From: an uncultured Pelagibacteraceae bacterium
Lineage (GTDB): Bacteria; Pseudomonadota; Alphaproteobacteria; Pelagibacterales; Pelagibacteraceae
Reading direction: 5' to 3'
Length of the DNA: 36,550 bases
Assembly (NCBI GenBank): GCA_902592325.1
Contig: CACJEC010000006.1
Span: 1-36,550, forward strand
Part shown: in pieces, positions 28,642 to 36,366 of the stretch
How the letters are laid out: the number at the start of each line of letters is the position of its first letter
Position numbering within the stretch: position 1 is the stretch's first letter
Program-made: the position numbers and the translations under genes
Notes under the pieces: generated by a model
Databases searched by the model: none
What the model was told of the DNA's origin: nothing
Seen by the model: the letters and a program-made list of their open reading frames with translations, nothing else

Positions 28642-31303
28642 ACTAATTTTTAATTTTAATTCTAAAGAAGTAAAAAAAATAAAAAATCCTAAAAATGTTT
28701 TAGGTGGTAAAGGTGCAAATTTATCTGAAATGGGAAGAATAGGCCTTCCAGTACCACCAGGCTTTATAATCTCAACCAATGTTTGTGAATTATTTTATAA
28801 AAGTAAAAAAAAACTAAGCTCTAAATTTGTTAATCAAATAAAATCAGAGGTTAAAGCCATAGAAAAAGCTGTTATGAAAAAGTTTGGAGATTTAAAGAAT
28901 CCTCTTTTATTGTCTGTACGATCTGGAGCCAGAGTTTCTATGCCTGGTATGATGGATACAATACTTAATCTTGGTCTAAATGACAAAACTGTAATTGCTT
29001 TATCAAAAAAAACACTAAATCCAAGATTTGCAAAAGATAGTTATAGAAGATTTATTCAAATGTATGGAAGTGTGGTGATGGGTGTAGAAAGTCATCATTT
29101 TGAAGAATTAATTGAAAACTATAAGCTAACAAAAGGTGTATTATTAGATACCGAGCTTGATGAAGATGATTGGGATGGATTAATAAGCGATTTTAAAAGA
29201 ATTGTTAAAGAAAAGACAAAAAAAAATTTTCCTCAGAATGTTTATGAGCAATTATTAGGAGCAATAAGCGCTGTTTTTTTGTCATGGGAAAGCAATAGAG
29301 CAAAAATTTATAGAAAATTGAATCAAATTCCATCTGAGTGGGGCACAGCAGTAAATGTTCAGTCTATGGTTTTTGGAAATATGGGTAATGATTGCGCAAC
29401 TGGCGTAGTATTCACAAGGAACCCATCTGATGGATCAAACAACATTTATGGGGAATATTTAATTAATGCTCAAGGAGAAGACGTAGTAGCAGGTACTAGA
29501 ACTCCACAATACATAACTAAGAAAGCACGAGAAGAAGCTAAGGTTAAAGATCTATCAATGGAAGAATCCATGCCAAAAGTTTATAAACAATTAGAAAAAA
29601 TTTTAAGAAAATTAGAAAATCATTATAAGGATATGCAAGATGTTGAGTTTACTGTCGAAAATAATAAGTTGTGGATTTTACAAACAAGGTCGGGCAAAAG
29701 AACATCCAAATCAGCAGTAAAAATTGCTGTCGATATGGTTAAAGAAAAACTAATTTCAAAAAATCAAGCAATATTAAGAATAGATCCTAATTCATTAGAT
29801 ACATTACTTCACCCTACTTTAGACGAAAAAAGTGAAATTAAAGTTATTGCAACCGGTCTACCAGCTTCCCCAGGTGCCGCAAGTGGAAAAGTTGTTTTTT
29901 CATCAGAGGAGGCAGAAAGATTAAATGACATGATGCAAGATACGATTTTAGTAAGAGTTGAAACATCTCCAGAAGATATTCAAGGCATGCATGCAGCCAA
30001 AGGCATATTAACAGCAAGAGGGGGCATGACTAGTCATGCTGCTGTTGTTGCCAGGGGGATGGGCAGACCATGTGTTTCTGGGTCAAGTGAAATTAACATA
30101 AATTATGAAAAAAAGATTTTTAAGGCAACAAATTTAGAAGTCAAAGAAGGCGATGTAATTACTATCGATGGTTCATCTGGAAGAATTATTTTAGGAAATG
30201 TTCCAACTGTTAAACCTGAAATTTCAGGTGATTTTTCCAAAATAATGAATTGGGCAGATAGTATTAGAAAACTAAAAGTAAGAACTAACTCTGAAACTCC
30301 ATCAGATACAAAAACAGCGCGAGATTTTGGAGCTGAAGGAATTGGTTTATGTAGAACTGAACATATGTTTTTTGACGAAGAGAGAATTTTATCTGTAAGA
30401 GAGATGATTTTATCTAAGACTAAAGAAGACAGGGCCAAAGCTCTCACAAAGTTATTACCTCATCAAAAAAAAGATTTTATGGAAATTTTTAAAATTATGA
30501 CTGGTTTACCGGTTACTGTGAGACTACTTGATCCCCCATTACATGAATTTTTACCAAATTCTGAAAAAGAAATTTTAGAAGTTGCCAACGCATTAAGTTT
30601 AGATATCAAAGAAGTGAAATCGAGAATATCAGAATTACATGAGCAAAACCCCATGCTCGGACATAGAGGATGTAGATTGGGCATTTCTTATCCAGAGGTA
30701 TATGAAATGCAATGTAGAGCAATATTTGAGGCTCTTGTTGAACTAAAAAATAAAAAAATAAAATCAGCACTCCCTGAAATAATGATTCCTTTAGTCTCCA
30801 CTGAAACTGAAATAAAGATCATGAAAGATTTAGTGCAAAAAATAGCTAAAAAAGTTCAAAATGAAAATAATATCAAAATCGATTACATGGTTGGAACCAT
30901 GATTGAACTTCCAAGAGCAGCAATTAAAGCTAAAGATATAGCAAAACATGCAGAATTTTTTAGTTTTGGTACTAATGATTTAACCCAAACAACTTTTGGA
31001 ATAAGTAGAGATGATAGTGGAAAGTTTTTAAATGATTACATAGATAATAAGATTTTTACTATTGATCCATTTGTTTCAATTGATGAAGGAGTTGAAGATT
31101 TGATTGAAATTGCAGTTTTAAAAGGAAAGAAACAAAATAAAAAATTAAAATTAGGAATTTGTGGTGAACACGGAGGAGACCCTAAGAGTATATCATTTTG
31201 TTCTAGAGCAGGGTTAAATTATGTTTCTTGTTCTCCATATAGAGTTCCAATAGCTAGACTTGCAGCAGCTCAAGCTGAAATTAATAAAAAAAAAATTAGT
31301 TAA
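28634..31303 (+). CDS. ppdK: PpdK, pyruvate phosphate dikinase
   Basis: 889 residues from ATG 28634; an upstream in-frame TTG at 28607 lies inside glyS. The N-terminal ATP-grasp domain has 'VLGGKGANLSEMGRIGLPVP' near 22 and 'SVRSGARVSMPGMMDTILNL'. The swivelling domain has GILTARGGMTSHAAVVARGM with catalytic His at about 468. The C-terminal PEP/pyruvate barrel has 'GIGLCRTEHMFF', 'NPMLGHRGCRLGI', 'FFSFGTNDLTQTTFG' and 'LGICGEHGGDP'. It interconverts pyruvate, ATP and phosphate with PEP, AMP and PPi, serving gluconeogenesis or PPi-linked glycolysis. It overlaps glyS by eight bases. Its stop abuts the stop of the converging propeller gene. Confidence 0.97.
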   Translation: MNKLIFNFNSKEVKKIKNPKNVLGGKGANLSEMGRIGLPVPPGFIISTNVCELFYKSKKKLSSKFVNQIKSEVKAIEKAVMKKFGDLKNPLLLSVRSGARVSMPGMMDTILNLGLNDKTVIALSKKTLNPRFAKDSYRRFIQMYGSVVMGVESHHFEELIENYKLTKGVLLDTELDEDDWDGLISDFKRIVKEKTKKNFPQNVYEQLLGAISAVFLSWESNRAKIYRKLNQIPSEWGTAVNVQSMVFGNMGNDCATGVVFTRNPSDGSNNIYGEYLINAQGEDVVAGTRTPQYITKKAREEAKVKDLSMEESMPKVYKQLEKILRKLENHYKDMQDVEFTVENNKLWILQTRSGKRTSKSAVKIAVDMVKEKLISKNQAILRIDPNSLDTLLHPTLDEKSEIKVIATGLPASPGAASGKVVFSSEEAERLNDMMQDTILVRVETSPEDIQGMHAAKGILTARGGMTSHAAVVARGMGRPCVSGSSEININYEKKIFKATNLEVKEGDVITIDGSSGRIILGNVPTVKPEISGDFSKIMNWADSIRKLKVRTNSETPSDTKTARDFGAEGIGLCRTEHMFFDEERILSVREMILSKTKEDRAKALTKLLPHQKKDFMEIFKIMTGLPVTVRLLDPPLHEFLPNSEKEILEVANALSLDIKEVKSRISELHEQNPMLGHRGCRLGISYPEVYEMQCRAIFEALVELKNKKIKSALPEIMIPLVSTETEIKIMKDLVQKIAKKVQNENNIKIDYMVGTMIELPRAAIKAKDIAKHAEFFSFGTNDLTQTTFGISRDDSGKFLNDYIDNKIFTIDPFVSIDEGVEDLIEIAVLKGKKQNKKLKLGICGEHGGDPKSISFCSRAGLNYVSCSPYRVPIARLAAAQAEINKKKIS

Positions 31304-32542
31304 TTATATAACTTTAATGTCGTGGATATTCATTATAGATGGTGTCGCTAAAAATCTTGATGATTTGGTTTTTATATCAAACAAATAAATTCCAGCATTA
31401 TTCATTGTATTTTTATATTTGAATTTTAATCCACTCATGTACAAAGTTTCACTTTGACCTAAAAAAAAATAATTATCATCATAATCTAAACCCCTCAAAA
31501 AACCTGGAAAGTCACCTAAAACCTTTCCATTCATAATAAGCTCTCCTTTTACAGAATTACAAATTAAATACTTATTATCAAAAAATTTTATACTATGAGG
31601 TTTTATTAAATTATTTATAATAACCTTTTTTTTACCACTTAATAAATTTATGCTTGTTATTCCACCATCAAAAATATTCTTTTTCCACCTACCAGATTTT
31701 GAAAAATAAGATACGTAAAGTTTATTATTAACTAAATACAAGTCATTTATATGGTGGTAACTATTGGCTTGTTTATATTTTGTAGAAAATTGAATTCTTT
31801 TTATAATTTTTTTTGATTTAATGCTCACAACATAAATTTGATCCATATAAGAATCGCTCACATAAAGTAGTTCTTTTTTTCTATCTATTGCAAGTCCAAC
31901 AGTATTTGCACTTAAATTATTTTTTGATTTATAAATTTTTAAGCTAATTTCTTTTAAAATTTTACCTTTTAAATTAAAAAAAATTATAGTTCCTTTAAAT
32001 TGTTCGATAGAGACATAAATTTCTTTTTTATAGTGTCTAATACATCTAAATTGACCTTTAAGAATTTTGAAATAATTATTGTTTTTAGTATTTATAATAT
32101 AAATACCACCTCCACCTGAGGAATGTCGTAATCCATAGTTTGGATTTTTAAAATCATTACAGGAAAACATAATATTTTTATCATAATTTTTGATAAGACA
32201 AAGTTTGACCCAATCATTCATCACTGGGGAGATGCAAAAATTTTTTATGTTTTTTAATTTAAGTTTATTTTCTAAAAAACTTACTATTCCAAGACAATTT
32301 GTTGCAGTAATTATAATATAATATTTTGAAAAATCTAAATTAGATAAGATTTTTGGATTATAAATACTTAAATTTATGTACTTTTGATTAAGTAAATTTT
32401 TATTATTATCTACAATGAAACTTATCTTTTTTTTAAAAATTTTTTTTGTTTTTGTAATTAAATCATCTGATCTCCCAAAAAAAATTATTTTTTTTCCGCG
32501 AGTAAATTTATTTAATTGATTAATGTTTAAAGTAATAGTCAT
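31304..32542 (-). CDS. Rossmann-like domain fused to DUF4915/TIGR03032-like propeller
   Basis: 412 residues from ATG 32542; a TTG nine bases earlier is possible. Residues 15-110 look like a small Rossmann-type domain: 'GKKIIFFGRSDD', 'ISFIVDNNKN', 'YYIIITATN', the pattern seen in sugar-modifying and methyltransferase-associated nucleotide-binding domains. From about 125 the protein is strand-rich, with YHHINDLYL (262-270), PHSIKF (315-320), 'ICNSVKGEL' and PGFLRGLDY (346-354). These recall the HVND, PHS, NSGTGE and PGFLRGL motifs of TIGR03032/DUF4915 beta-propellers. The function of that family is not established. No signal peptide is present. It lies beside ssrA and points toward ppdK. Confidence 0.65.
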   Translation of the reverse strand: MTITLNINQLNKFTRGKKIIFFGRSDDLITKTKKIFKKKISFIVDNNKNLLNQKYINLSIYNPKILSNLDFSKYYIIITATNCLGIVSFLENKLKLKNIKNFCISPVMNDWVKLCLIKNYDKNIMFSCNDFKNPNYGLRHSSGGGGIYIINTKNNNYFKILKGQFRCIRHYKKEIYVSIEQFKGTIIFFNLKGKILKEISLKIYKSKNNLSANTVGLAIDRKKELLYVSDSYMDQIYVVSIKSKKIIKRIQFSTKYKQANSYHHINDLYLVNNKLYVSYFSKSGRWKKNIFDGGITSINLLSGKKKVIINNLIKPHSIKFFDNKYLICNSVKGELIMNGKVLGDFPGFLRGLDYDDNYFFLGQSETLYMSGLKFKYKNTMNNAGIYLFDIKTKSSRFLATPSIMNIHDIKVI

Positions 32543-32654
32543 TTTTGTCAAAAGCTACTTCTTTCATACTTTTAAACGTAATGAAACTTTATATATTCTT
32601 TTCCCTAAGCATGATAATGCATATATAGCATTGCACCTATGTACAGTCTTAATT

Positions 32655-32920
32655 TAATTAAGGGGCGTTCTGTTGCCAGGTGCCCCAAACCCCGACTACT
32701 TAATTAACATAGTTAATTAGGCAGCAAGTGCATAACTTTCGTTAGCAATTATAAATTAGCCCTTTACGGAGGAACAATTCCGAACGAAAGAATAACTTTT
32801 AGTCACTCGTCGATTCTAGTTCACCCCCATAAGTTGAAAATGGTGGAGGTGGTGGGTACTGCCCCCACGTCCGCAATGGTTATTACGAAATTCGTTTATC
32901 GTTATAGTTAGTAAACTAAC
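32655..32920 (-). ncRNA. ssrA: Permuted two-piece tmRNA (ssrA)
   Basis: Read on the - strand, the 3' half comes first. It has a T-arm with stem GTGGG/CCCAC around loop GGCAGTA, and ends CACCTCC-ACCA at 32841. A 12-base spacer follows. The 5' half then starts at 32828 with GGGGGTG, which pairs with CACCTCC over seven pairs including G3-U70, the alanine identity pair. GTTATT in the 5' half pairs with AATAAC in the 3' half to close helix 2. The tag frame and a GGGGC/GCCCC stem (pseudoknot-like) follow. This is the circularly permuted alphaproteobacterial form, rescuing stalled ribosomes with SmpB. Outer ends are estimates. Confidence 0.92.
32717..32746 (-). other. tmRNA proteolysis-tag reading frame
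   Basis: Ten codons encode ANESYALAA followed by TAA. The ALAA end is the ClpXP/ClpAP degron, as in the E. coli tag ANDENYALAA. An in-frame TAA four codons upstream limits how far the frame could extend, so GCT (Ala) is the likely resume codon. Directly after the stop lies the A+T hairpin TAATTAAC-TAT-GTTAATTA. Confidence 0.85.
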
Positions 32921-32926
32921 AGTTAT

Positions 32927-32954
32927 AATATAAAGGTAATTACAATAGTTACAA
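32927..32954 (-). promoter_or_regulatory. ssrA promoter candidate
   Basis: On the - strand, TTGTAA (32954-32949) and TATATT (32932-32927) are separated by 16 bases. Transcription would begin near 32920, just before the folded 3'-half piece. The divergent gmhA-like gene starts at 33009. Confidence 0.5.
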
Positions 32955-33008
32955 TAAAATTTCTATAAACATCTTACAAATCAATAAATTGTTTAGTATA
33001 AAATTTAT

Positions 33009-33569
33009 ATGTCAGAAACTACAAATGTAAAAAACTATCTTAAAATATTAAGTTCTAAAATATTTCCCAATAACGATATATTGAAAAAAATTATAGAAAT
33101 TAAAAATTTAATACTTAAATCTAAAAAAAATAATTCAAAAATTTTAATATTTGGAAATGGAGGTAGTGCAGCAATAGCCAGCCATGTGAGTGTTGATTTG
33201 ACAAAAAATATTAAAGTCAAAGCAATGAATTTTAATGAAGCTGATTTGATTACTTGTTTTGCTAATGATTATGGTTATGACAAATGGATACAAAAAACTT
33301 TAGAGTTTTATGCTGAAAAAAAAGATATTTTAATTTTTATTTCGTCAAGTGGAAAATCAAAAAATATGATAAATGCATGTAAAGAAGCTAAGAAAAAAAA
33401 AATTTCTAAAATTATTACTTTGACAGGTAATAAAAGAAATAATCCATTATCAAAATTAGGAGATATTAATTTATGGGTGGACAGTAATATTTATAATCAT
33501 ATAGAAAATACACATCAAGCATGGCTTTTATGTATTTGTGATTTAATAAAGTTAAATAAAGTCAAATAG
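33009..33569 (+). CDS. gmhA: SIS-domain phosphoheptose isomerase-like protein
   Basis: 186 residues with the GmhA-type SIS core. 'ILIFGNGGSAAIASHVSVDL' (45-64) has the phosphate-binding GNGGSA and the histidine of the family. 'ILIFISSSGKSKNMINA' is the second sugar-phosphate loop, and 'IENTHQAWLLCICDLI' resembles the catalytic E..H segment of GmhA. E. coli's active-site Glu in 'AAEF' is replaced by Asp in 'SVDL'. GmhA makes D-glycero-heptose-7-P from sedoheptulose-7-P for LPS or glycan heptose. A gmhB-like gene converges next to it, three bases away, which supports a heptose role. Other SIS isomerase roles remain possible. Confidence 0.8.
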   Translation: MSETTNVKNYLKILSSKIFPNNDILKKIIEIKNLILKSKKNNSKILIFGNGGSAAIASHVSVDLTKNIKVKAMNFNEADLITCFANDYGYDKWIQKTLEFYAEKKDILIFISSSGKSKNMINACKEAKKKKISKIITLTGNKRNNPLSKLGDINLWVDSNIYNHIENTHQAWLLCICDLIKLNKVK

Positions 33570-33571
33570 AT

Positions 33572-34078
33572 CTAAATATTTTTTAAAATACTTTTAATTT
33601 GAGTGAAAAAATTTTTTTTTGCAAATTCAAAATACAATTTACTTTTTTTAGCACACTTTTGATCAGATAATTTATCACCTATCATAAAGCTTTTCTTAAT
33701 ATCTATATGCCATTTTTTTAATAGTTGATTGATCATCAAATTATTTGGTTTTCTGCTTTTATGATTTTTAGCAAATTTTTTAATTATTCCCTTTGGATGA
33801 TAAGGACTATATTTAATCTCATCTAATTTAATCTTTTTTTTCAAAAGTTCTTTTTTCAGTCTATCATGCAATAATTTTAAATCTTTTTCCGTAAAAAATC
33901 CCCTAGCAATTCCTGATTGATTAGTAACAATAAATATTTTAATTTTTTTTTTGCTTAGATATTGTAGGCCTTTAATTACCCCTGGCCTAAACTTAAAATC
34001 TTTATAATTACATATGTAACCATAGTCGTAATTAATTACCCCGTCCCTATCTAAAAATGCTGCTGGTTTTTTTTTCAT
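33572..34078 (-). CDS. gmhB: GmhB-like HAD phosphatase, zinc cysteines missing
   Basis: 168 residues of the HisB-N/GmhB HAD subfamily. AFLDRDGVINYDYGY holds the nucleophile Asp10 and acid Asp12. 'IFIVTNQSGIARGFFTE' is motif II, KSRKPNNLM carries the conserved Lys, and 'SFMIGDKLSDQKCA' is motif IV. GmhB removes the 7-phosphate from heptose-1,7-bisphosphate. The zinc loop of typical members (CxxH...CxC) reads SPYHPKG...NHKSRKP here, so the three cysteines are absent and only His remains. Such zinc-free variants exist in the wider family. It pairs in function with the gmhA-like gene, though on the opposite strand. Confidence 0.82.
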   Translation of the reverse strand: MKKKPAAFLDRDGVINYDYGYICNYKDFKFRPGVIKGLQYLSKKKIKIFIVTNQSGIARGFFTEKDLKLLHDRLKKELLKKKIKLDEIKYSPYHPKGIIKKFAKNHKSRKPNNLMINQLLKKWHIDIKKSFMIGDKLSDQKCAKKSKLYFEFAKKNFFTQIKSILKNI

Positions 34079-34149
34079 AAGGTTATATATATAGTTGTTA
34101 TTAATATTGATCTTAGATATAAAAAAAAATAAATAAATACCTAAATCAT

Positions 34150-34473
34150 ATGTCGAAAAGTTTTGCTAACTCAGCTACTCCTATTACAAGTGAAAAATGG
34201 AAGGGACTTAAGAAAGATAGCCGTATTGAAATGATTACGAATGAGTTAAAAAAAGATAAATTATATGAAGGTTTTGAAGTAGTTGAAGTACCTGATAATG
34301 GTCAGATAGTTTTAAAAATTGAACGTTCAATACCTGCTAATGAAAGAGGTTTATTGCTATTGGAACTTGAAGAAAAGTTGAAATTTGTCGTCGATAAAGG
34401 TATCAGTATATGGTGTGAACCTGTTGGAGATAAAAGTAAATTAAGAAATTTGAGAGGGATAGAATTTAAATAA
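34150..34473 (+). CDS. Unrecognised 107-residue protein coupled to radical SAM gene
   Basis: I do not recognise this protein. It is soluble, charged, with no signal peptide or membrane helix. After a Ser/Thr-rich start the pattern is helix (about 22-38), strands near 41-57 (GFEVVEVPDNGQIVLKIE), a long helix 61-82 and a final strand-turn region with WCEPVGDKSKLRNLRGIEF (88-106). It has a single Cys89. The stop overlaps the radical SAM start (TAATG), so the two are made together. It could be a small partner or scaffold of the radical SAM enzyme, or its protein substrate. The 71-base gap upstream with gmhB must hold its promoter. Confidence 0.75.
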   Translation: MSKSFANSATPITSEKWKGLKKDSRIEMITNELKKDKLYEGFEVVEVPDNGQIVLKIERSIPANERGLLLLELEEKLKFVVDKGISIWCEPVGDKSKLRNLRGIEFK

Positions 34474-35636
34474 TGAGTATAAATGAAATTATAGAAAACC
34501 AAAATGGGGTAAACACCCAAGAAGGAAATCTTATCTTAGACTCTCACAAACTTTCTTATCATTATGATAGAGTTCAAGCATGGGAAAATGGGGAGCAAAT
34601 AGCACCTGTGACAGTTGATATGGCATTAACTAGAGCATGTGGAGCAATGTGTTCTTTTTGTTATGCAATGGTTCAAGAACCACAAGAAAGAGCTAGTATT
34701 AAAACAAAAGAAGCTCTCAATCTTTTAGATGACTTTGCTGAAGTTGGAATCAAAGCTGTTTCTTTAATATCCGATGGAGAAAGCACTCTCTCAAAAGCGT
34801 ATGTGCCATTCGTCCAACATGCATCAAACATAGGAATTGATGTGGGCAATGCTACTAATGGATGGGAATGGGAGCCAGAAAAGATTGATCAAGTTCTTCC
34901 TTCATTCACATGGGTAAGATTTACCGTAGCAGCAGGTACCCCAGAGGGATATTCAAAGATAATGTTTAAAAGCGAAAAACATACTGAAGTTTTTGATAGA
35001 GCTATGGCCCACATTAAATACGCTGTAGAACTTAAAAAAAAGTTAAACCTCAAAGTTACTCTAGGAATTCAAATGGTTTTAATGCCTGAATTTAGAGATG
35101 AAATTATACCATTTGCAAAACTTGCTCTTGATTTAGGTGTAGATTATGGTGTGATTAAACATTGTTCAGATGATGAACTAGGAACTCTTGGTGTAGATTA
35201 CAGTAAATATGAGGAAATGTATGATTCTTTAAAAAAAGCTGAGTCCATGAGCAATAGTAATACAAAAGTTATAGTGAAATGGTCTAAGATAAAAAGAAAA
35301 GGAAAACCAACTTATAATAGATTTTATGGACCACAATTCTTATTACAAATAAGTGGTAGTGGGTTAGTTGCACCTTCAGGAATGTTTTTTAACGCAAGAT
35401 ATTCAAAACTTCACATGGGAAATTTTGTTGATGAAAGATTTAAAGATATCTTTAAGTCTGAAAGGTATAGAAAAATTATGGGCTACTTAGCATCTTCAAA
35501 TTTTGACGCACAGACAATGATGGGATCTATGCCAATACAACATTATGTTAGTGAAGCTTTAGATAATCATGTAAAAGGAATATCAAAAATTTCACCATCA
35601 ACAGGTAAAAAACCTCTTCACGTAAATTTCCTATAG
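34473..35636 (+). CDS. Radical SAM enzyme of unknown substrate
   Basis: 387 residues. The [4Fe-4S] motif CGAMCSFC (Cys56, Cys60, Cys63, CxxxCxxC) follows VDMALTRACG, so the SAM-binding cluster is intact. A TIM-barrel-like region follows with 'KAVSLISDGESTLSKAYVPF' (the GGE-type motif reads DGES). The C-terminal part has 'GSGLVAPSGMFFNARYSKLH' and 'MGNFVDERFKDIFKSERYRK', which resembles the layout of SPASM/twitch domains (GxxxPC..., GN, iW.sery). However, it contains no cysteine, so no auxiliary cluster is expected. The only other Cys is in IKHCSDD. Coupled to the 107-residue gene upstream and followed at once by a glycosyltransferase gene. The reaction is unknown. Confidence 0.88.
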   Translation: MSINEIIENQNGVNTQEGNLILDSHKLSYHYDRVQAWENGEQIAPVTVDMALTRACGAMCSFCYAMVQEPQERASIKTKEALNLLDDFAEVGIKAVSLISDGESTLSKAYVPFVQHASNIGIDVGNATNGWEWEPEKIDQVLPSFTWVRFTVAAGTPEGYSKIMFKSEKHTEVFDRAMAHIKYAVELKKKLNLKVTLGIQMVLMPEFRDEIIPFAKLALDLGVDYGVIKHCSDDELGTLGVDYSKYEEMYDSLKKAESMSNSNTKVIVKWSKIKRKGKPTYNRFYGPQFLLQISGSGLVAPSGMFFNARYSKLHMGNFVDERFKDIFKSERYRKIMGYLASSNFDAQTMMGSMPIQHYVSEALDNHVKGISKISPSTGKKPLHVNFL

Positions 35637-35640
35637 GCGA

Positions 35641-36366
35641 ATGCTATCAGTAATAGTTCCGTTTTATAATGAGGAAAAACTCATAAAAAAAAGTTTTTTA
35701 GAAATATTGAAAGCGCTAAAATATAGTAAAATTCGAAAATACGAAGTCATTTTTATTGACGACGGTAGTCAAGATAAAAGTTTGTCAATTGTAAAAAATC
35801 TCAAAAAAAAAAATAAGAATATTAAAATTTTTGAAAATAAAAAAAATTTTGGTATAGGGTATAATTTCTTTAAGGGCATATCTAAAAGTAAAGGAAAATA
35901 TTTAATACAAATACCTTCTGACAATTCTCATCCATCAAAAGAAATTTTTAAAATTATTAAATTTGTAAATAAAGATTATGATATTGTTACAACTTATTAC
36001 TCAAATAATGTTCAAAGAAGTTATTTTAGAAATATATTTACTTTATTCTACACACCTTTTTTGAATTTTATCTATGGAACTAAATTTCCATATTTTAATG
36101 GAATAACTTTATTTAAAACTCATTTATTGAAAAAACTTAAATTTAATAATTCAAGTTTTTCATACCAAATAGAAATTTTGGTTTATTTACACCATAAATA
36201 TAATTTGAATCTTAAGATCATACCAACAATACTCAAAGATAGAAGAAAAGGATCAAAAGCGTTCAGAATAAAAAATTCTTTATTAGTTTTATTATCAATA
36301 ATTAAGATTTTTTTTAAAAGTCTATATTATAGATATTCAAATTTTTTCCATAAAAGAAAAGACTAA
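35641..36366 (+). CDS. Family 2 glycosyltransferase (DPM1-like)
   Basis: 241 residues. The GT-A start MLSVIVPFYNEEKLIKKSF and 'YEVIFIDDGSQDKSLSIVKN' with Asp40/Asp41 are typical of GT2. 'NFGIGYNFFKGISKSKGKYL' is the conserved middle stretch. The usual DxD position reads IPSDNSHPS, so only Asp94 is clear, as in polyprenyl-phosphate mannosyltransferase-like members ('DADLQHPP'). A hydrophobic stretch near 211-229 may associate with the membrane. It would transfer a sugar to a lipid or glycan in surface polysaccharide synthesis. It starts four bases after the radical SAM stop; the 3' end overlaps a converging gene. Confidence 0.9.
   Translation: MLSVIVPFYNEEKLIKKSFLEILKALKYSKIRKYEVIFIDDGSQDKSLSIVKNLKKKNKNIKIFENKKNFGIGYNFFKGISKSKGKYLIQIPSDNSHPSKEIFKIIKFVNKDYDIVTTYYSNNVQRSYFRNIFTLFYTPFLNFIYGTKFPYFNGITLFKTHLLKKLKFNNSSFSYQIEILVYLHHKYNLNLKIIPTILKDRRKGSKAFRIKNSLLVLLSIIKIFFKSLYYRYSNFFHKRKD

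Noticed and set aside
32616..32632. Hairpin AATGC/GCATT between ssrA and the propeller gene as a terminator
   Set aside because: The stem is only five pairs with a seven-base loop and there is no T-run on either strand; it may just be chance in A+T-rich sequence.
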